Source: Diphasiastrum complanatum (taxonomy: Eukaryota; Streptophyta; Lycopodiopsida; Lycopodiales; Lycopodiaceae). Taken from it: a stretch of 64,000 nt of DNA. A program made the position numbers and the translations under genes. Every line of letters starts with the position of its first letter. The stretch's first letter is position 1. The notes beneath the pieces are model-generated. The model saw only the letters and a list, made by a program, of their open reading frames with translations. It was not told the origin of the DNA and did not search any database. The stretch lies in contig CM055102.1 in the NCBI GenBank assembly GCA_029204225.1, positions 49,425,044 to 49,489,043 of the forward strand, in the 5' to 3' direction. Positions 44,676 to 56,049 of this stretch are shown in pieces.

Positions 44676-46729
44676 TGTTTAGAGATTCAAGCCATATTAC
44701 ACAAGAGAGATGGAGAGAGAACAATATGCTTGTATTCAATAAGCTTGCACCATACAATGAAAGAGAGAATGAACTCTACGTGAGAGAGAGGAGGAAGAGG
44801 TTATGCCTCCTCACAAATAACCTCTTAGCATTAGCACCATTCACATTAGAAGGGCCCTAAAGTAGCTTACTCCATTTAGAAGCACATTGGGCCTTCACCA
44901 CATTTACATTAATGAGTACATTCCAAGTATGTCCATTAATAGCCAACAAAGTGGCATTACCCAATATTATTTCCAACACCCTCCCTTAAGGTCAACTTTG
45001 TTGAAGCTTTTACATCATGCCTTAAAAATAACTAGAGCACGCTTTTTCTACACATTTTTTTTACATGATACTTAACTCCATTTCTTGCGTATTTAAGGAT
45101 CTATGCATTTACATCTTACATACAATGACAATAACCAATGTCCTACCATGTAAACCTATCCTGCAATATGACACCTCCAAGAAAATATTATGTCTTAAAA
45201 ATAATTGTTCTTAAGTAGCATAACATAGAAAATTTATTCTTCGGCTACTTCACCACAATATGAGGGGCTGAAATTTCATTGCAAAACTGGAGTAGATCAC
45301 TTTTCAAGATTGAAGGCTGTTCTACGAGATAAGAACTTCACAACAATATATGACACAAAAGCTTCATTCTGAAATGCTGTCATATTTTACTACTGATATG
45401 TCACTCTTTGGAAACTTTAGTAAATTAAAGCAGAAAGGCAAAAAATCATCTTGAAGTTTTGCATAATCTTTGGCTAGGGCGGACCTTTTGACAGCCTTTC
45501 AATCTGAAAGTTTCACTTTGACAAAATCTTCTTCAAATAACAGACCTTCAAGCATCTTTCAATTTAGGCTTCGGACACACTTCATCACTTTGATACTCAA
45601 ATAGAGCAACTTCAGAAAACATAAGGTGCATTGCAAACTTCAATTATCAGTAACCTTCACATCAAAGCTTGTCAATCTTCAAGGCTTTGCAAACTTCGAA
45701 ACTTCAGAAAATACAATTTGCCAGAAAAGTTTAGAAAACTCCACCTCTTTTCAACAGTGAACTTCAAAACTTTTGATTCAAGCATCACATCAAAACTTCA
45801 CAGATCTATAATTGGCCGCAACAGCGTTTGCAGTAGTAGCAGAGACCTTGTTTCCAGAGAGAGACCAACAACGGCCTACACTCGCTTATCAGCCTTCCAT
45901 TCTCTCCTTGGGCTGTAGATTAGCTGTACAATGATTTTGATTGATTAGCGCACATATTCATGTTCAATCCATAATCACAGAGAGCATGCTTCTGTTGAAT
46001 TCACTACAGAATCTCCCCACCATCTGCAACAACATGTGTAGTCCACTACAACAAAGATTCCGCATGATGTATTCAAAGCTTCTCAAGCCTCTGGTCATTC
46101 CAACGACATCAAGATACTTGTTGGAAAAACTAGCATATTTCCACATTCATTCATTGTGAATCTAACACAGAATCAACAAGCAATTAGAATGCTTCTCTTC
46201 TTTTTTTTTTATTCTACATTTCTTAGAATAAACACAAAACTTCAAAGACAAAATCTCTGTTTATTTGCAAACATAAAAACTTCTACATGCTGAAATTTTA
46301 CAGCAATACAAATGCTACAAAATCTTCTTGAATTTTGAAACATAAATGCATGTCCACATCATAAGGGATTAACCATTTCCCTACTCTGATATCATGTTTA
46401 AATCAGAGCATGCAGCAGAGATTCAAGCCATATTACATAAGAGAGATGGAGAGAGAACAATATGCTTGTATTCGATAAGCTTGCACCATACAATGAAAGA
46501 GAGAATGAACTCTACATGAGAGAGAGAGGAGGAAGAGGAGGTTATGCCTCCTCACAAATAACCTCTTAGCATTAGCACCATTCACATTAGAAGGGCCCTA
46601 AAGTAACTTACTTGATTTAGAAGCACATTGGGCCTTCACCACATTTATATTAATGAGTACATTTCAAGTATGTCCATTAATAGCCAACAAAGTGGCATTA
46701 CCCAATATTATTTCCAACAACTCCATCCT
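44676..46729 (-). mobile_element. Complete short non-autonomous LTR element (TRIM/LARD-like)
   Basis: Minus orientation. 3' LTR 44676-44978 (303 bp) and 5' LTR 46395-46729 (335 bp), TGTTGGAAATAAT...TTTAAACA. Perfect target duplication ACTCC at 44671-44675 and 46730-46734. A polypurine tract (minus GACCTTAAGGGAGGG) lies at 44979-44993 and a primer site (minus TGATATCAGAGTAG) at 46381-46394. The internal 1.4 kb has no pol or gag; it is A/C-rich on the plus strand with scattered TTCAAAACTTCA words. It interrupts a Copia gag at the codon for the Ser in MES. Confidence 0.93.
46382..46394 (-). other. Primer-binding site of the 44.7-46.7 kb element
   Basis: CTCTGATATCA on the plus strand, one change from the initiator-Met site, next to the LTR end TGTTTA. 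Confidence 0.8.
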
Positions 46730-47228
46730 AACCTTTCCAATAGCATGATTTGAAGAATTCAATCTCTCACTAGCTTCTAGAAGTATGCTCCAGTAGATCC
46801 CATCTTACTAGTGACTTCTACAGACAAGAAATAGATGTGATTGAATTGAAACTCACAAAGGTCTCACACTTGCTGTGTTTCACTCAAATTTGATTTCTAA
46901 TCCAACAAATGGACTTATAATCACAATTCTATCACTCCCTCACAAAGCTGGAATGAGGATAAGATGAAGTGAAACAAATCTTGCCAAGAAATGGATTTGA
47001 TTGTCTAGAAACTCACTAAGGTCTTTCTCTCTTGTAGTGTTTCACTCAAATTAGATTTCTAATCCAACAAATGGACTTATAGTCTCAGTTCTAGCACTCC
47101 CTCATAAAGTTGGAATGAAAATAAGATGATGTGAAATCTACTTACAATCCAATCTTGCCAATTTTTGCTATTTTTGGACAATAACATGACTAAATCTCCC
47201 TCACACTTTTTAAAGTACTTTCAAGAAC
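46730..47228 (-). pseudogene. Copia leader and gag start
   Basis: Minus strand: the gag starts near 46800 (ATGGGATCTACTGGAGC, with a one-base deletion soon after) and the leader runs to 47228. It is closely similar to 25130-25650 including two leader repeats (TTGGAATGAGGATAAGATG / CACTCAAATT.GATTTCTAATCC). No LTR or primer site is left. At 47228 it abuts the 3' end of the next Copia. Confidence 0.82.
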
Positions 47229-47234
47229 TGTAAA

Positions 47235-48205
47235 ACTCCTCCTTAAAATTTATGTTCCTATCAACATAGACTTTGAAACTAGGCCAAGATTTGACCTCAT
47301 ATTCATAAACACATTCTTGAGTAGAGGCTTGGTGAGAAGATCTGAAACACAATCTGAAGATGCAATATGTTCCAATGAGATCTCTCTCCCAATGTCTTTT
47401 TCTCTTACAAATGATGAGTCACTTCAATATGCTTGCTCCTTGCATGAAAGACTGGATTACTTGCAAGAGCCTGAGCAGAAATGTTATCATTCTTGATAAT
47501 TGGAAGATCTTTATCTGCATAACACTTTAGAAAAGTAGCCTTTTGATCCATAAAACCTCCTTTGTTGTGGTTGTAAGAAATTTGTATTCAGCTTCACAGG
47601 ATGATAAGGAAATAGTTGCCTGCTTCTTTGATATCCAAGATACCAAGTTACCTCCAAGAAATATAGTATAAGCACTTGTGGATTTCCTATCCAACTTGTC
47701 TCCTGCAAAATCTGAATCTGAAAAAGCAATCAAAGTCAGATATTCTCCTTCATAGAATAATCCATAATCTAAGGTAGAAGATATATACCTCAAAATTCTT
47801 TTAGCCAACTTCCAATGATATAACTTTGGATCCTGCATGTGTTGACTTAGCTTATGAACACAAAAGCTTAGATCAGGCCTAGTCACTGTTAACCAAATAA
47901 GTGAGCCAATAAGACTCCTATAAAGAGTGATGTCCTCAAAGGACTTTTCGTCATCTTTTATAGGCAATTTTACAGTGTGCTCCATAGGTGTATCTATCCT
48001 TTACAATTTATCATATGGAATCTCCTGAGCATGGAAAGTGCATATCTACTTTGGCTTATAAATGCATGACCTTTCCAAAAATCTATTTCAAGGCCTAAGT
48101 CCTGCATCTTAAACTCAGTTCCAAGTGCATGCTTAGTTTCTTCAACTAACTTCTCATTATTTTCACAAAGAATGATATCATCTACATAGATGAGAAGTAC
48201 ACCAA
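47235..48205 (-). pseudogene. Copia RT C-terminal half and RNase H
   Basis: Minus: LLIYVDDIILCENNEKLVEE (about 48200-48140) in a broken frame, then MEHTVKLPIKDDEKSFEDIT, RSLIGSLIWLTVTRPDLSF and RNase H with AFSDSDFAGD, RKSTSAYTIFLGGNL and ISLSSCEAEYKFL (47985-47527). The D..E..D residues of RNase H are present up to the frameshift at 47527. The tail (ADLLTKPL-type) is readable in another frame to about 47300. About 50 codons of the RT palm between YGLK and YVDD are deleted. Confidence 0.88.
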
Positions 48206-49842
48206 GTCCTTGGTGCCTATTTCAGTCCATACAGACTTTTGAACAAAAGACAAACTTTTGATTCATCACCTTCCTTCACAAAACCTGGAGGCTGCTCCAT
48301 GTAAATCTCCTCCTCTAGGTAACCATTGAGAAATGCATTAGAAACATCAAGTTGGAACATACTCCATTTGTGAAAACATGCAAGAGATATGAGTATTCGA
48401 ATTGTTACCATCTTTTCAAGTGGTGCAAAGGTGTCTTCATAATCAAGACCTTTGATTTGTGAGTAGACTTTGGCACAGAGTCTTGCTTTATACTTATTGA
48501 TAGATCCATCATGATTATACTTGATTCTGAATACCCACTTACATCCAATTTCATGCATGTTGTTTGGTGGCTTCACAAGCTCCCATGTGTTGTTTGACAT
48601 CAAGGCTTCAAACTCTTGGGTCATTTCTTCAACCCATTCTTTGGATTGAAGTGCTTCTTGGACATCCTTAGGCTCTTCATCTGATATAAAAAGTGCATGA
48701 TAGGAAGTTTCACCTTCCACTTGCCTTCCTTCAACATCATATGTGAGCCTGCTGAGCTTAGATCTTGCTCGTGTAGATCTTCTTGGTGTGGTAGCTTGAA
48801 TTTGCTCCTTCTCAAGCCTCGGCCTCACCTCTTCTTGAACAACATCAAGATTGATGATTGATCTTGCATGAGACTCCTTGACCTGTGCTTCATCCAAGTT
48901 AAACTTCTGATCTTCATAGAAGATCACATCTCTACTAACAACATTCTTATCAGTAGAGGGTAAATAAACTTTGTATGCTTTTTTGGTAGATGCATATCCT
49001 ACAAAAATTCCTTTTACTGCACTAGGATCTTCCTTCTTCCTAGTTTCTAGAGGCACATGCACAAAGCATACACAGCCAAAAATCCTAAGATGATCTACCT
49101 TAGGCTTTTTCTTATACAACATCTCAAATGGTGTCTTTCCTCCTATTGCAAGATTTGAAAGCCTGTTACAAAGATAGTTTGCACATGCAACTGCCTCTCC
49201 CCAAAATTCTTTTGGCAAAGAAGCTTCTAGCCCGATGGCTTTTGCACATTCACACAAAGTTCTATTTTTTCTCTCAACAACTCCATTTTGTTGAGGAGTA
49301 TATGAACAAGAAAACTCTCTTTGAATACCCTCTCTCTCACAAAAGTCTTTAAACTTATTGGAAGTGTATTCTCCTCCACTATCACTTCTCAAAGCTTTCA
49401 ACTTGAAAGGAAACTACTTTTCTACATTAGCTTTGAAAGTAAGTAAAACATCATAGACCATGGCTTTTGAAGACAACATATAAATCCAAGAATATCTTGT
49501 ATAATCATCTACAAAAGAGACAAAGCAGTTTGCTCCTCCTTTGCACTTAGTTGATGAGAAATGAACATCAGAGTGTACAAGTTAAAATGGTTGCTTTGTC
49601 TTGATACTTGATCTAGGAAAAGGCCTTCTGTGTGATTTTGCCAGCACACAAGCTTCACAAGGTAGAAGCTCCTTTGACAGTGTCTTTGGTAGACCAACAA
49701 CTTTTCTTTCTTTGACCATAGATGGCATGGCTTTGAAATTGGGATGTCCCAATCTCTTGTGCCACAGATCCTCCTGTAGAACCTTGGTCTCATAAGCAAT
49801 ATCTGCAATGTTAGCACTCTCCCTAGAATCTAGTTTGTACAA
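48206..49842 (-). pseudogene. Copia pre-integrase, integrase and RT N-terminus
   Basis: The pre-integrase zinc site W.KRLGHPN...LPCEACVLAK lies at 49760-49630. The next frame break falls near 49560. Integrase core from 49401: KALRSDSGGEYTSNKF, YTPQQNGVVERKNRTL, FWGEAVACANYLCN (the catalytic Glu in the ERKN-type motif is present). IN C-terminus: LRIFGCVCFVHVP, VSRDVIFYEDQKF. Linker RRSTRARSK, then RT N-terminus: NNTWELVKPP, GCKWVFRIK, DYEDTFAPLEKMVTIR, FLNGYLEEEIYMEQPPGF, SLYGLK to a stop. The 394-codon frame 49401-48217 is the longest uninterrupted pol frame here. Confidence 0.92.
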
Positions 49843-49859
49843 CTTACCAATTCTAGATC

Positions 49860-50960
49860 CTCTATAAATAGCTTCATTTTATCTTGAGATTTTACATTCG
49901 TCAACTTGAAACTTGACATCCAATCCACTATCAAACAGCTGTCCTATACTAATGAGATTCTTAGTCAATCTAGGTACATACAATACATCATGTAAGCAAA
50001 AAGATTTTGATGATGATGCATGTAGTGGAATACTACCTATTCCTTCAATCCTACACTCTATATCATTAGCAGTATAGATTGATCTTTTTGCACCTAGATA
50101 TGGCATGAGATTAGTGACATAATTCCTAGAACTTGACACACGGGAACTAGCCCCACTATCTATCCACCATACTTCTTCATTCTTAAAAGGAAAAGATGAA
50201 AAAGTAGACATCATAAATGAATCCTCTCTTTCACTCTCTACACGCTCACACTCATCCTCATTAGTAAGGTTAGCTTGCTTAGATTGGTTCTTCTTCTTGA
50301 AATAGTTTGATGCATAGTGTCCTTTCTTGCCACAGAAAAAACACTTGATCTTTGACAACTTCTTCTTGCCACTTGATGTTGCAGCTTGTGAGGACTGATC
50401 CTCACCACCTTCTTTGGCTTTGTCCTTCTTGAAGTGTTGTTGTCCTTTGCCCTTGCCTCTTGACTTGTTTGTGATGAAGAGTGCTTTGTCATCTCCACCA
50501 TCTTTCAATGAAATTCTGTTGATCCTCAACATCTTGTTCTCTTGCCTGCTTTCTTCAGCAATGAGAACACCTTGCAGTGTCTCCAAGGATGGAAGATCCT
50601 CCCTGATAGCATACGTCTGCACAATATTGTCATACTCATCTCTAAGTCCATTTAGGACTACTTGAACAAGTGCAATGTTCTTAAGAGCATCACTAATGCC
50701 AGCTAACTCTTGATGAAGATCCTTAACTCTCATGACATATGATGAAGCACTCTCATCTACTCTCTAATAACTTAGAAATATTTGATTTCAAAGTGTAAGC
50801 AATCTAGAAGTATTCTTGATTTCATAGATTGTCTTTAGAGTATCCCAAGCTTCCTTGCCATGTACTTATCTCTCTTAACACTTCATTGGTAACATTCATT
50901 TTCATAAAGAGGATAAATTTGAATTATTCCTTGAGAAGTAGCACTCATTAATGTGGGATG
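49860..50960 (-). pseudogene. Copia gag and protease
   Basis: Main frame 50733-49879: RVKDLHQELAGI, LVQVVLNGLRDEYDNIVQTYA, zinc knuckle CFFCGKKGHYASNYF (last Cys replaced by Tyr), protease WWIDSGASSRVSS and VLYVPRLTKNLISIGQLFDSG. Upstream gag (50960-50740) is readable but stopped. Compared with 25574-26557, same architecture. Confidence 0.88.
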
Positions 50961-51148
50961 ATTTCACACGTGTGATCTCTATGTCCGTACAGATCTCTGA
51001 TAGGTCAGATCAACCTTGATTTGATCCACTTATGATCCACAGATAGATTGTTTCTCAACGAGTTTTAATCCCTCTCCCAAATCCGAGTTCCTGCAAGCAA
51101 AAACACTGATGATTTAATGTGTACACCCTCACCTCTTCAAAGCATGAA

Positions 51149-51160
51149 GCTCTGATACCA
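51149..51160 (-). other. tRNA-iMet primer-binding site (minus strand)
   Basis: GCTCTGATACCA two bases from the LTR end at 51162. Confidence 0.9.
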
Positions 51161-51161
51161 G

Positions 51162-51814
51162 TGAAGTTTTTAGCATGTGTGAACTTCATCACACACCCTA
51201 CAGGATCTTATTGAGGTGTTGTGATTGCAAAGATTGATCAAAGAACAGTATGCTTGAAAAATCTAAGGCAAGAGCACAATGGCATACATGTGATGAAAAA
51301 ATCTAACTCTTCACTATGAGAAATGAATGTCAGAAATAATTCTAAGTGTTTAGTATGGAAAAAGAGGATGCTCTTGGGTAGAGAGAGAAAATCATACATA
51401 GAAAACTCGGATAGAGAGAGAATCAAATTCCTACAGTGGAGTTACATGGAAAGTCCACTTAACTGAACTAATTCACCTACCAGATATCCACATGTGTAAC
51501 TGCATGCATGGATGTTGCATGTACTGCATGTCAACTCATAAAACTGCCTAGACATGTGTAGATCACAGAAACCACTTTGCATGTTGCATGCACTGATTGC
51601 ATGTGGCTTGCATGCATACAATATGACTTTGCATGTTATCTGAACTACTGCATGTCATCAAAATTGAACCTATCTAACTCAAATCCGAGCTACACTAGAA
51701 GGATATGTGCTCAATTCACACTCCTTTTATGTACAACATGAAATCTAGTAGAAATCATCATGGACATGGCCCCTAAACTCGAGATAGAAAGATAATATTT
51801 TAATAATCTTCACA
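51162..51814 (-). repeat. 5' LTR of the 47.2-51.8 kb Copia
   Basis: On the minus strand it reads TGTGAAGATTATTAAAATA...AAAACTTCA, 653 bp, with a possible TATA (GTACATAAAAGGAG). It is rich in TGCATG/CATGCA words (51500-51660). The matching 3' LTR is missing. Confidence 0.78.
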
Positions 51815-51839
51815 CATAGATCAGTACTAACATAAGCTG

Positions 51840-52807
51840 CTGAATTCTTTGTTGCCCTATCTTCTGCTGCTCTGGAGCATTCTGCTTTGTCTTAGACATA
51901 GTTTGAATCCAATGGTTTGCTTCGATTATGCTCCTTTTTGTTTCAGGGATTCTGATAACAGTCTATTGCTGCATGATCCCGTTTATGACAATGATTGCAT
52001 TCAATCTTTGGATTTAGCCAGCACTTTTCTTCTTTGTGACCTGATCTTCTACATTTGTTGCAGATCTTCTTATCACCAGAATTCTTTTGTAGTTTTTCAG
52101 ATTGTTGTTCATTAGTCTTAGACTCATTCTTCTTAGACAACTACCTCTTAAACTTAGACTTCTTAGAAGATTTATTCTTCTGAGTAAATAGAGCATTTTC
52201 TGTATCACTATTGTCGTCATAGCATTTATGAGCTTCTACTTCCTCCTTCACTCCATCTATTGCCTTTTGAAGTGTCATTGTCACATCTTTCGCCAACAAG
52301 GTTCGAATTGTTTGGAATGACCTGGGTAGGGCTCGAAGAAAATAACTAAGCTATTTTTCCTTAGAAATTGTATTTTCTGCACCAGAATTTTACAAGGAAA
52401 TAAACAGATCTTTAATCTTTGGTACGAATGTGTTCAGATCTTTGCCATCCCACTGTAGGTAAGTTAATTGGTCTTCCAAAAACATGATCTAATTACGAGA
52501 TTGAGTCTCATTCTTGGTTAGCAGTTCTTCTCATAAATCCTTTTGTGTTTGAAATTGATGTAAGATCTAGTATTATATTGTCATGCACTGAAGACCCAAT
52601 AATTGCTATAGCTTTGTCAGTTTTGAAACTCCATTCCTGAAGTTCTTTGCCAGAAGTAGCTTCTAGATTCTCCTCAATTGGTTCTACCCATTGCCATAGA
52701 CCTTCGCCCTTCAACAAGAGTGAAGTCTTTAATTTCCAAATCAAGTAGTTTGAACCTTCTGGTTTAAAGATTGTTGTGATCTTAGCTTGCATACTGGTGA
52801 TCGACAT
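51840..52807 (-). pseudogene. Copia gag of another lineage, two zinc knuckles
   Basis: Minus: starts MSITSMQAKITTIFKPEGSN at 52807, then YLIWKLKTSLLLKGEGLW (gag N-terminal pattern). A broken middle is followed by two CCHC knuckles, CNKCRRSGHKEEKC and CNHCHKRDHAAIDC (52070-51960). It stops before the protease, which is absent. Two knuckles distinguish it from the single-knuckle elements nearby. Confidence 0.85.
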
Positions 52808-52909
52808 CTTCTGATTCTTAATAACCTCCAGATAGCGGCTTACTGATGGATGTATGAAGAATGTTGAGAGGAATACGAAGATACCACTATATCAACTTTA
52901 ATTCTGTAT

Positions 52910-53300
52910 GCTATGATACCACTGTAGGAAAAACAACAATATTCTTCCATAGAGAACACGATGCAAGTTCAAAATATCAGTGTCTTCAATCACGATTTTA
53001 TCTGACCTATGTACTAATAGAACAATATTTATTCTGATTGAATATGCGTGTGAAAATTATATGCAGAAGTAGGATACTATATGCGGAAGTACGAGACAAC
53101 TCAAGACCATTTAGACAATAAGAATCTTTCAAGCTTCAACAAGAAAGCCACGAGCTTGCACAAGATACTGTTTTGCGAATCTTTTGCGAATCTTTCAAGT
53201 TGACTGCAAGACAAATTTTACGAATCCTTTCGAGTTGGTCATGGATAGAAAAGTTTCGAGTTTGTGTTCGTTTCTTTCTCATCCTTTGTCAAGTAAACTA
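52910..53300 (-). repeat. Primer site and 5' LTR of the two-knuckle Copia
   Basis: GCTATGATACCA (52910-52921), one change from the initiator-Met site, then TGTAGGAAAAACAAC from 52923 rightwards as the LTR end. The far end is uncertain; Gypsy integrase sequence starts by 53318. Confidence 0.65.
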
Positions 53301-53314
53301 CATGCTTTGTTGGT

Positions 53315-53520
53315 AGAATCATGACCAAGTGGGTTGAAGCCAAAGCTATCAAAGTTGCTGATGCGAAATCTACGGCCACGTTTCTCTATATTATAATTGT
53401 TAGAGTTAGATTTGGATCTTCCATTCATGCTGAAATCTGAACTATACTATCGCTCTCCTGGGAACGAATCTATGCATGACAACTAACTTTGTCCCTTTGA
53501 TGCTAGATTGATTAAATCTT
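53315..53520 (+). pseudogene. Ty3/Gypsy integrase core scrap
   Basis: IMTKWVEAKAIKVADAKSTA then TFLY, from 53318, matching the TKWVEA...TA.FL..NI..RFG pattern just after the first catalytic Asp of Gypsy integrases. Frame lost within 40 codons; opposite strand to the Copia elements around it. Confidence 0.72.
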
Positions 53521-53559
53521 GGATTCAAGTTAGGCAAGGAAAGAAACCCACTACAAAAA

Positions 53560-53950
53560 CTCGTGGAAAGCTTTGCCTACTTCCTATTGTACCCCTAATC
53601 CTAGCCTCTCTAATGCTATTGGATGAGTGATGCATCCATCTTGCTATTCTATTGGACCCTTTATGAGGATTTCTCAATTTCTATTGGACCCCTTGACCAA
53701 AGCCAACACTTTGACTTGATCACTCATCAAATTACATTAACAAAAGTGTCACAAGCCTATTTACAAGCCTAATTAGCTCGAGATTGTATCATAAACTACT
53801 TCTGGCTCAATGGAGGCATTACATGTGGATTTGACCAATTTGCCATCTATGCCAATTTTTGGCCCTATCACAACTCTACATCAAGATGCTTGACATAAAA
53901 ACTTAGGAAACCCCTAAAGCTATGATAAATAACTCTTTATGCTTTTCACA
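53560..53950 (-). repeat. 3' LTR (partial) of the 54-56 kb Copia
   Basis: Plus-strand end CTTTTCACA at 53950, i.e. minus TGTGAAAAGCAT, preceded by the purine tract TTTTTCGGAG. Left boundary not defined. Confidence 0.6.
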
Positions 53951-53970
53951 CTCCGAAAAAGATATGTAAT

Positions 53971-54960
53971 CTAAAAAATCATGGATCTTGGAATCATTCC
54001 AAGATTGGATCTATGTTTGACAAAGGAACTCTTGAGTAGAGGCTTGGTGAGTAGATCGGCAATACAAGATGATGAATCAATATGCTCCAAATGGATCTCT
54101 CCTCCAATAAGCTTCTCTCTCATAGAGTGGTGTGCCACTTCTATGTGCTTGCTTCTTGCATGAAAAATTGGATTATTTGCAAGTGCTTGGGCCGAGATAT
54201 TATCACAATATAACAATGGTAGCTCCTCCTCTTTGATGCACTTTAGCTCCAACAAAATTCTCTTGATCCAAAGCACTTTTTTTGTTAATGTCGTGAGTGC
54301 ATTATACTCGGCCTCACAAGAAGAAAGACATATAGTATCTTGCTTTTTGGAAAGCCAAGATATGAGATTTCCTCCAAAAAAAATAGTATATGCACTTGTG
54401 GACTTTTGCTCCATCTTATCACTTGCAAAGTCCGAATCCGAGTAGCCAATAATAGATACATATTCACTCTTGTAAAGCAAATTATAATCATGTGATGAAG
54501 ATATATACATTAGCACCCTCTTGGCCATCTTCCAATGTTGGATCTTTGGATCTTGCATAGATTGGCTCAACTTGTGCACACAATAACTCAAGTCGGGCCT
54601 AGTGATGGTAAGCCCTAACAAGGAGCCAATAAGACTCCTAAAAAGTGTGATGTCCTCAAAAGATCTTTCATCACCTTTGTTAGGATCTTTTACAATGTGC
54701 TCCATAGGTGTGTCAATGCCCTTACAACCTTCCATATGAAACTGTTTCAACATAGCAAGAGCATATCTAGATTGACAAATAAAAGCATAATCATCATGAA
54801 ATTCAATCTCTAGGCCTAATATGTAATGGATCTCTCCTAGTTCTTGCATCTTAAACTCTTTTCCAAGTGCTATTTTGGTCTCTTCAACCAATTTGATACT
54901 ACTTCCACATAGGATATTGTCATCCACATAAATGAGAAGAATAACAATATCACTTGATCT
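53971..54960 (-). pseudogene. Copia RT C-terminus and complete RNase H
   Basis: Open from LLIYVDDNILCGSS (about 54935) through F.MQELGEIHYILGLEIEF, MLKQFHMEGCKGIDTPMEHI, RSLIGSLLGLTITRPDLSY, RNase H with GYSDSDFASD, QKSTSAYTIFFGGNL, ICLSSCEAEYNAL and YCDNISAQALANNP.FH.RSKHIEV, to the tail ADLLTKPL and stop at 53971. It is intact as a domain, about 325 codons, but fused upstream to the integrase end (EDQHPSFEEAEIK) by a deletion that removed the RT N-terminal two thirds. Confidence 0.93.
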
Positions 54961-56045
54961 CGGCCTCTTCAAATGATGGATGTTGATCTTCATGGAATAT
55001 AACATCTCTACTTTCAATCACTTGAGAAGTAGAGAGCAGAAAGACTCTATAAGCCTTTTTGGTGGATGAATATCCAACCATGATCCCTTTGCAAGAGCAT
55101 GGATCATCCTTCTTCCTTGTTTCCAAGGGAATGGGTGAAAAGAAAATAGTACCACATACTATAAGGTGATCAACCTTAGGCTTCTTTTTGAATAAGACCT
55201 CATATGGTGTCCTTCCTCCAAGAGCAAGGTGTGGGAGTCTATTGCAAAGATAATTTGCACAATTTATAGCCTCTCCCCAAAAGCCTTTAGGCAAAGATGC
55301 TTCAATCTTTATGGCTTTTGCACATTCACATAAGGATCTATTCTTCCTCTTGGCCACTCCATTTTGAGATGGTGAATAAGCACAAGAGAACTCCCTCTTT
55401 CTACCTTCTTGCTCACAATAGTCATGGAATTTGTTGGAGATATACTCTCCTCCTCCATCACACCTCAAAGCCTTGATCTTAAATGAGAATTGCTTCACAA
55501 CACATGTTTTGAATATAAGGAAGTGATCATATACCAAAGATTCAAGAAGAAAGAAAATATAGCCATGTATCTCTTGTGAAATCATCAATAAAGAACATAA
55601 AGCAAGTGGCTCCTCCCTTGCTTTGAGATGATGAGAAGTGCACATTTGAGTGTATCAATTCCAAATGATGAGTGCTTTTGATGGAAGATCTTTGATATGC
55701 TCTCTCGTGTGATTTTGCAATAGCACAAGCCTCACATGGCTTGATCTCCTTGGAAAGATTCTTTGGTAAGCCAATAGCCTTGGCTTCTTTGCACATAGAA
55801 AGCATGGATTTGTAGCTGGGATGTCCCAACCTCCTATGCCATAATTCCTCCTTGGAAAGCTTTGTCTCAAAAGCAATATCACAACTCTCTCTTGGATCAA
55901 GCTTGCATATGCCTCCAAATCTTGATCCTTGTGCAAGAATCTCATCATTTCTCTTGATAATACAAGTATCAATATTGAATTTCACATCAAGACCACCATC
56001 AATAAGTTGGCCAACACTTATGAGGTTCTTTGTAAGATTAGGCAC
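54961..56045 (-). pseudogene. Copia pre-integrase and integrase
   Basis: Pre-integrase from 56045: NLTKNLISVGQLIDGGLDV, LWHRRLGHPSYKSM and CEACAIAKSHERA, then LELIHSNVHF (catalytic Asp replaced by Asn) and FFIDDFTRDTW. A frameshift near 55560 is followed by KIKALRCDGGGEYISNKFHD, YSPSQNGVAKRKNRSL (ERKN changed to KRKN, so the catalytic Glu is lost), FWGEAINCANYLCN and ESRDVIFHEDQ. It begins exactly where the LTR of the next element ends. Confidence 0.9.
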
Positions 56046-56049
56046 AAAA

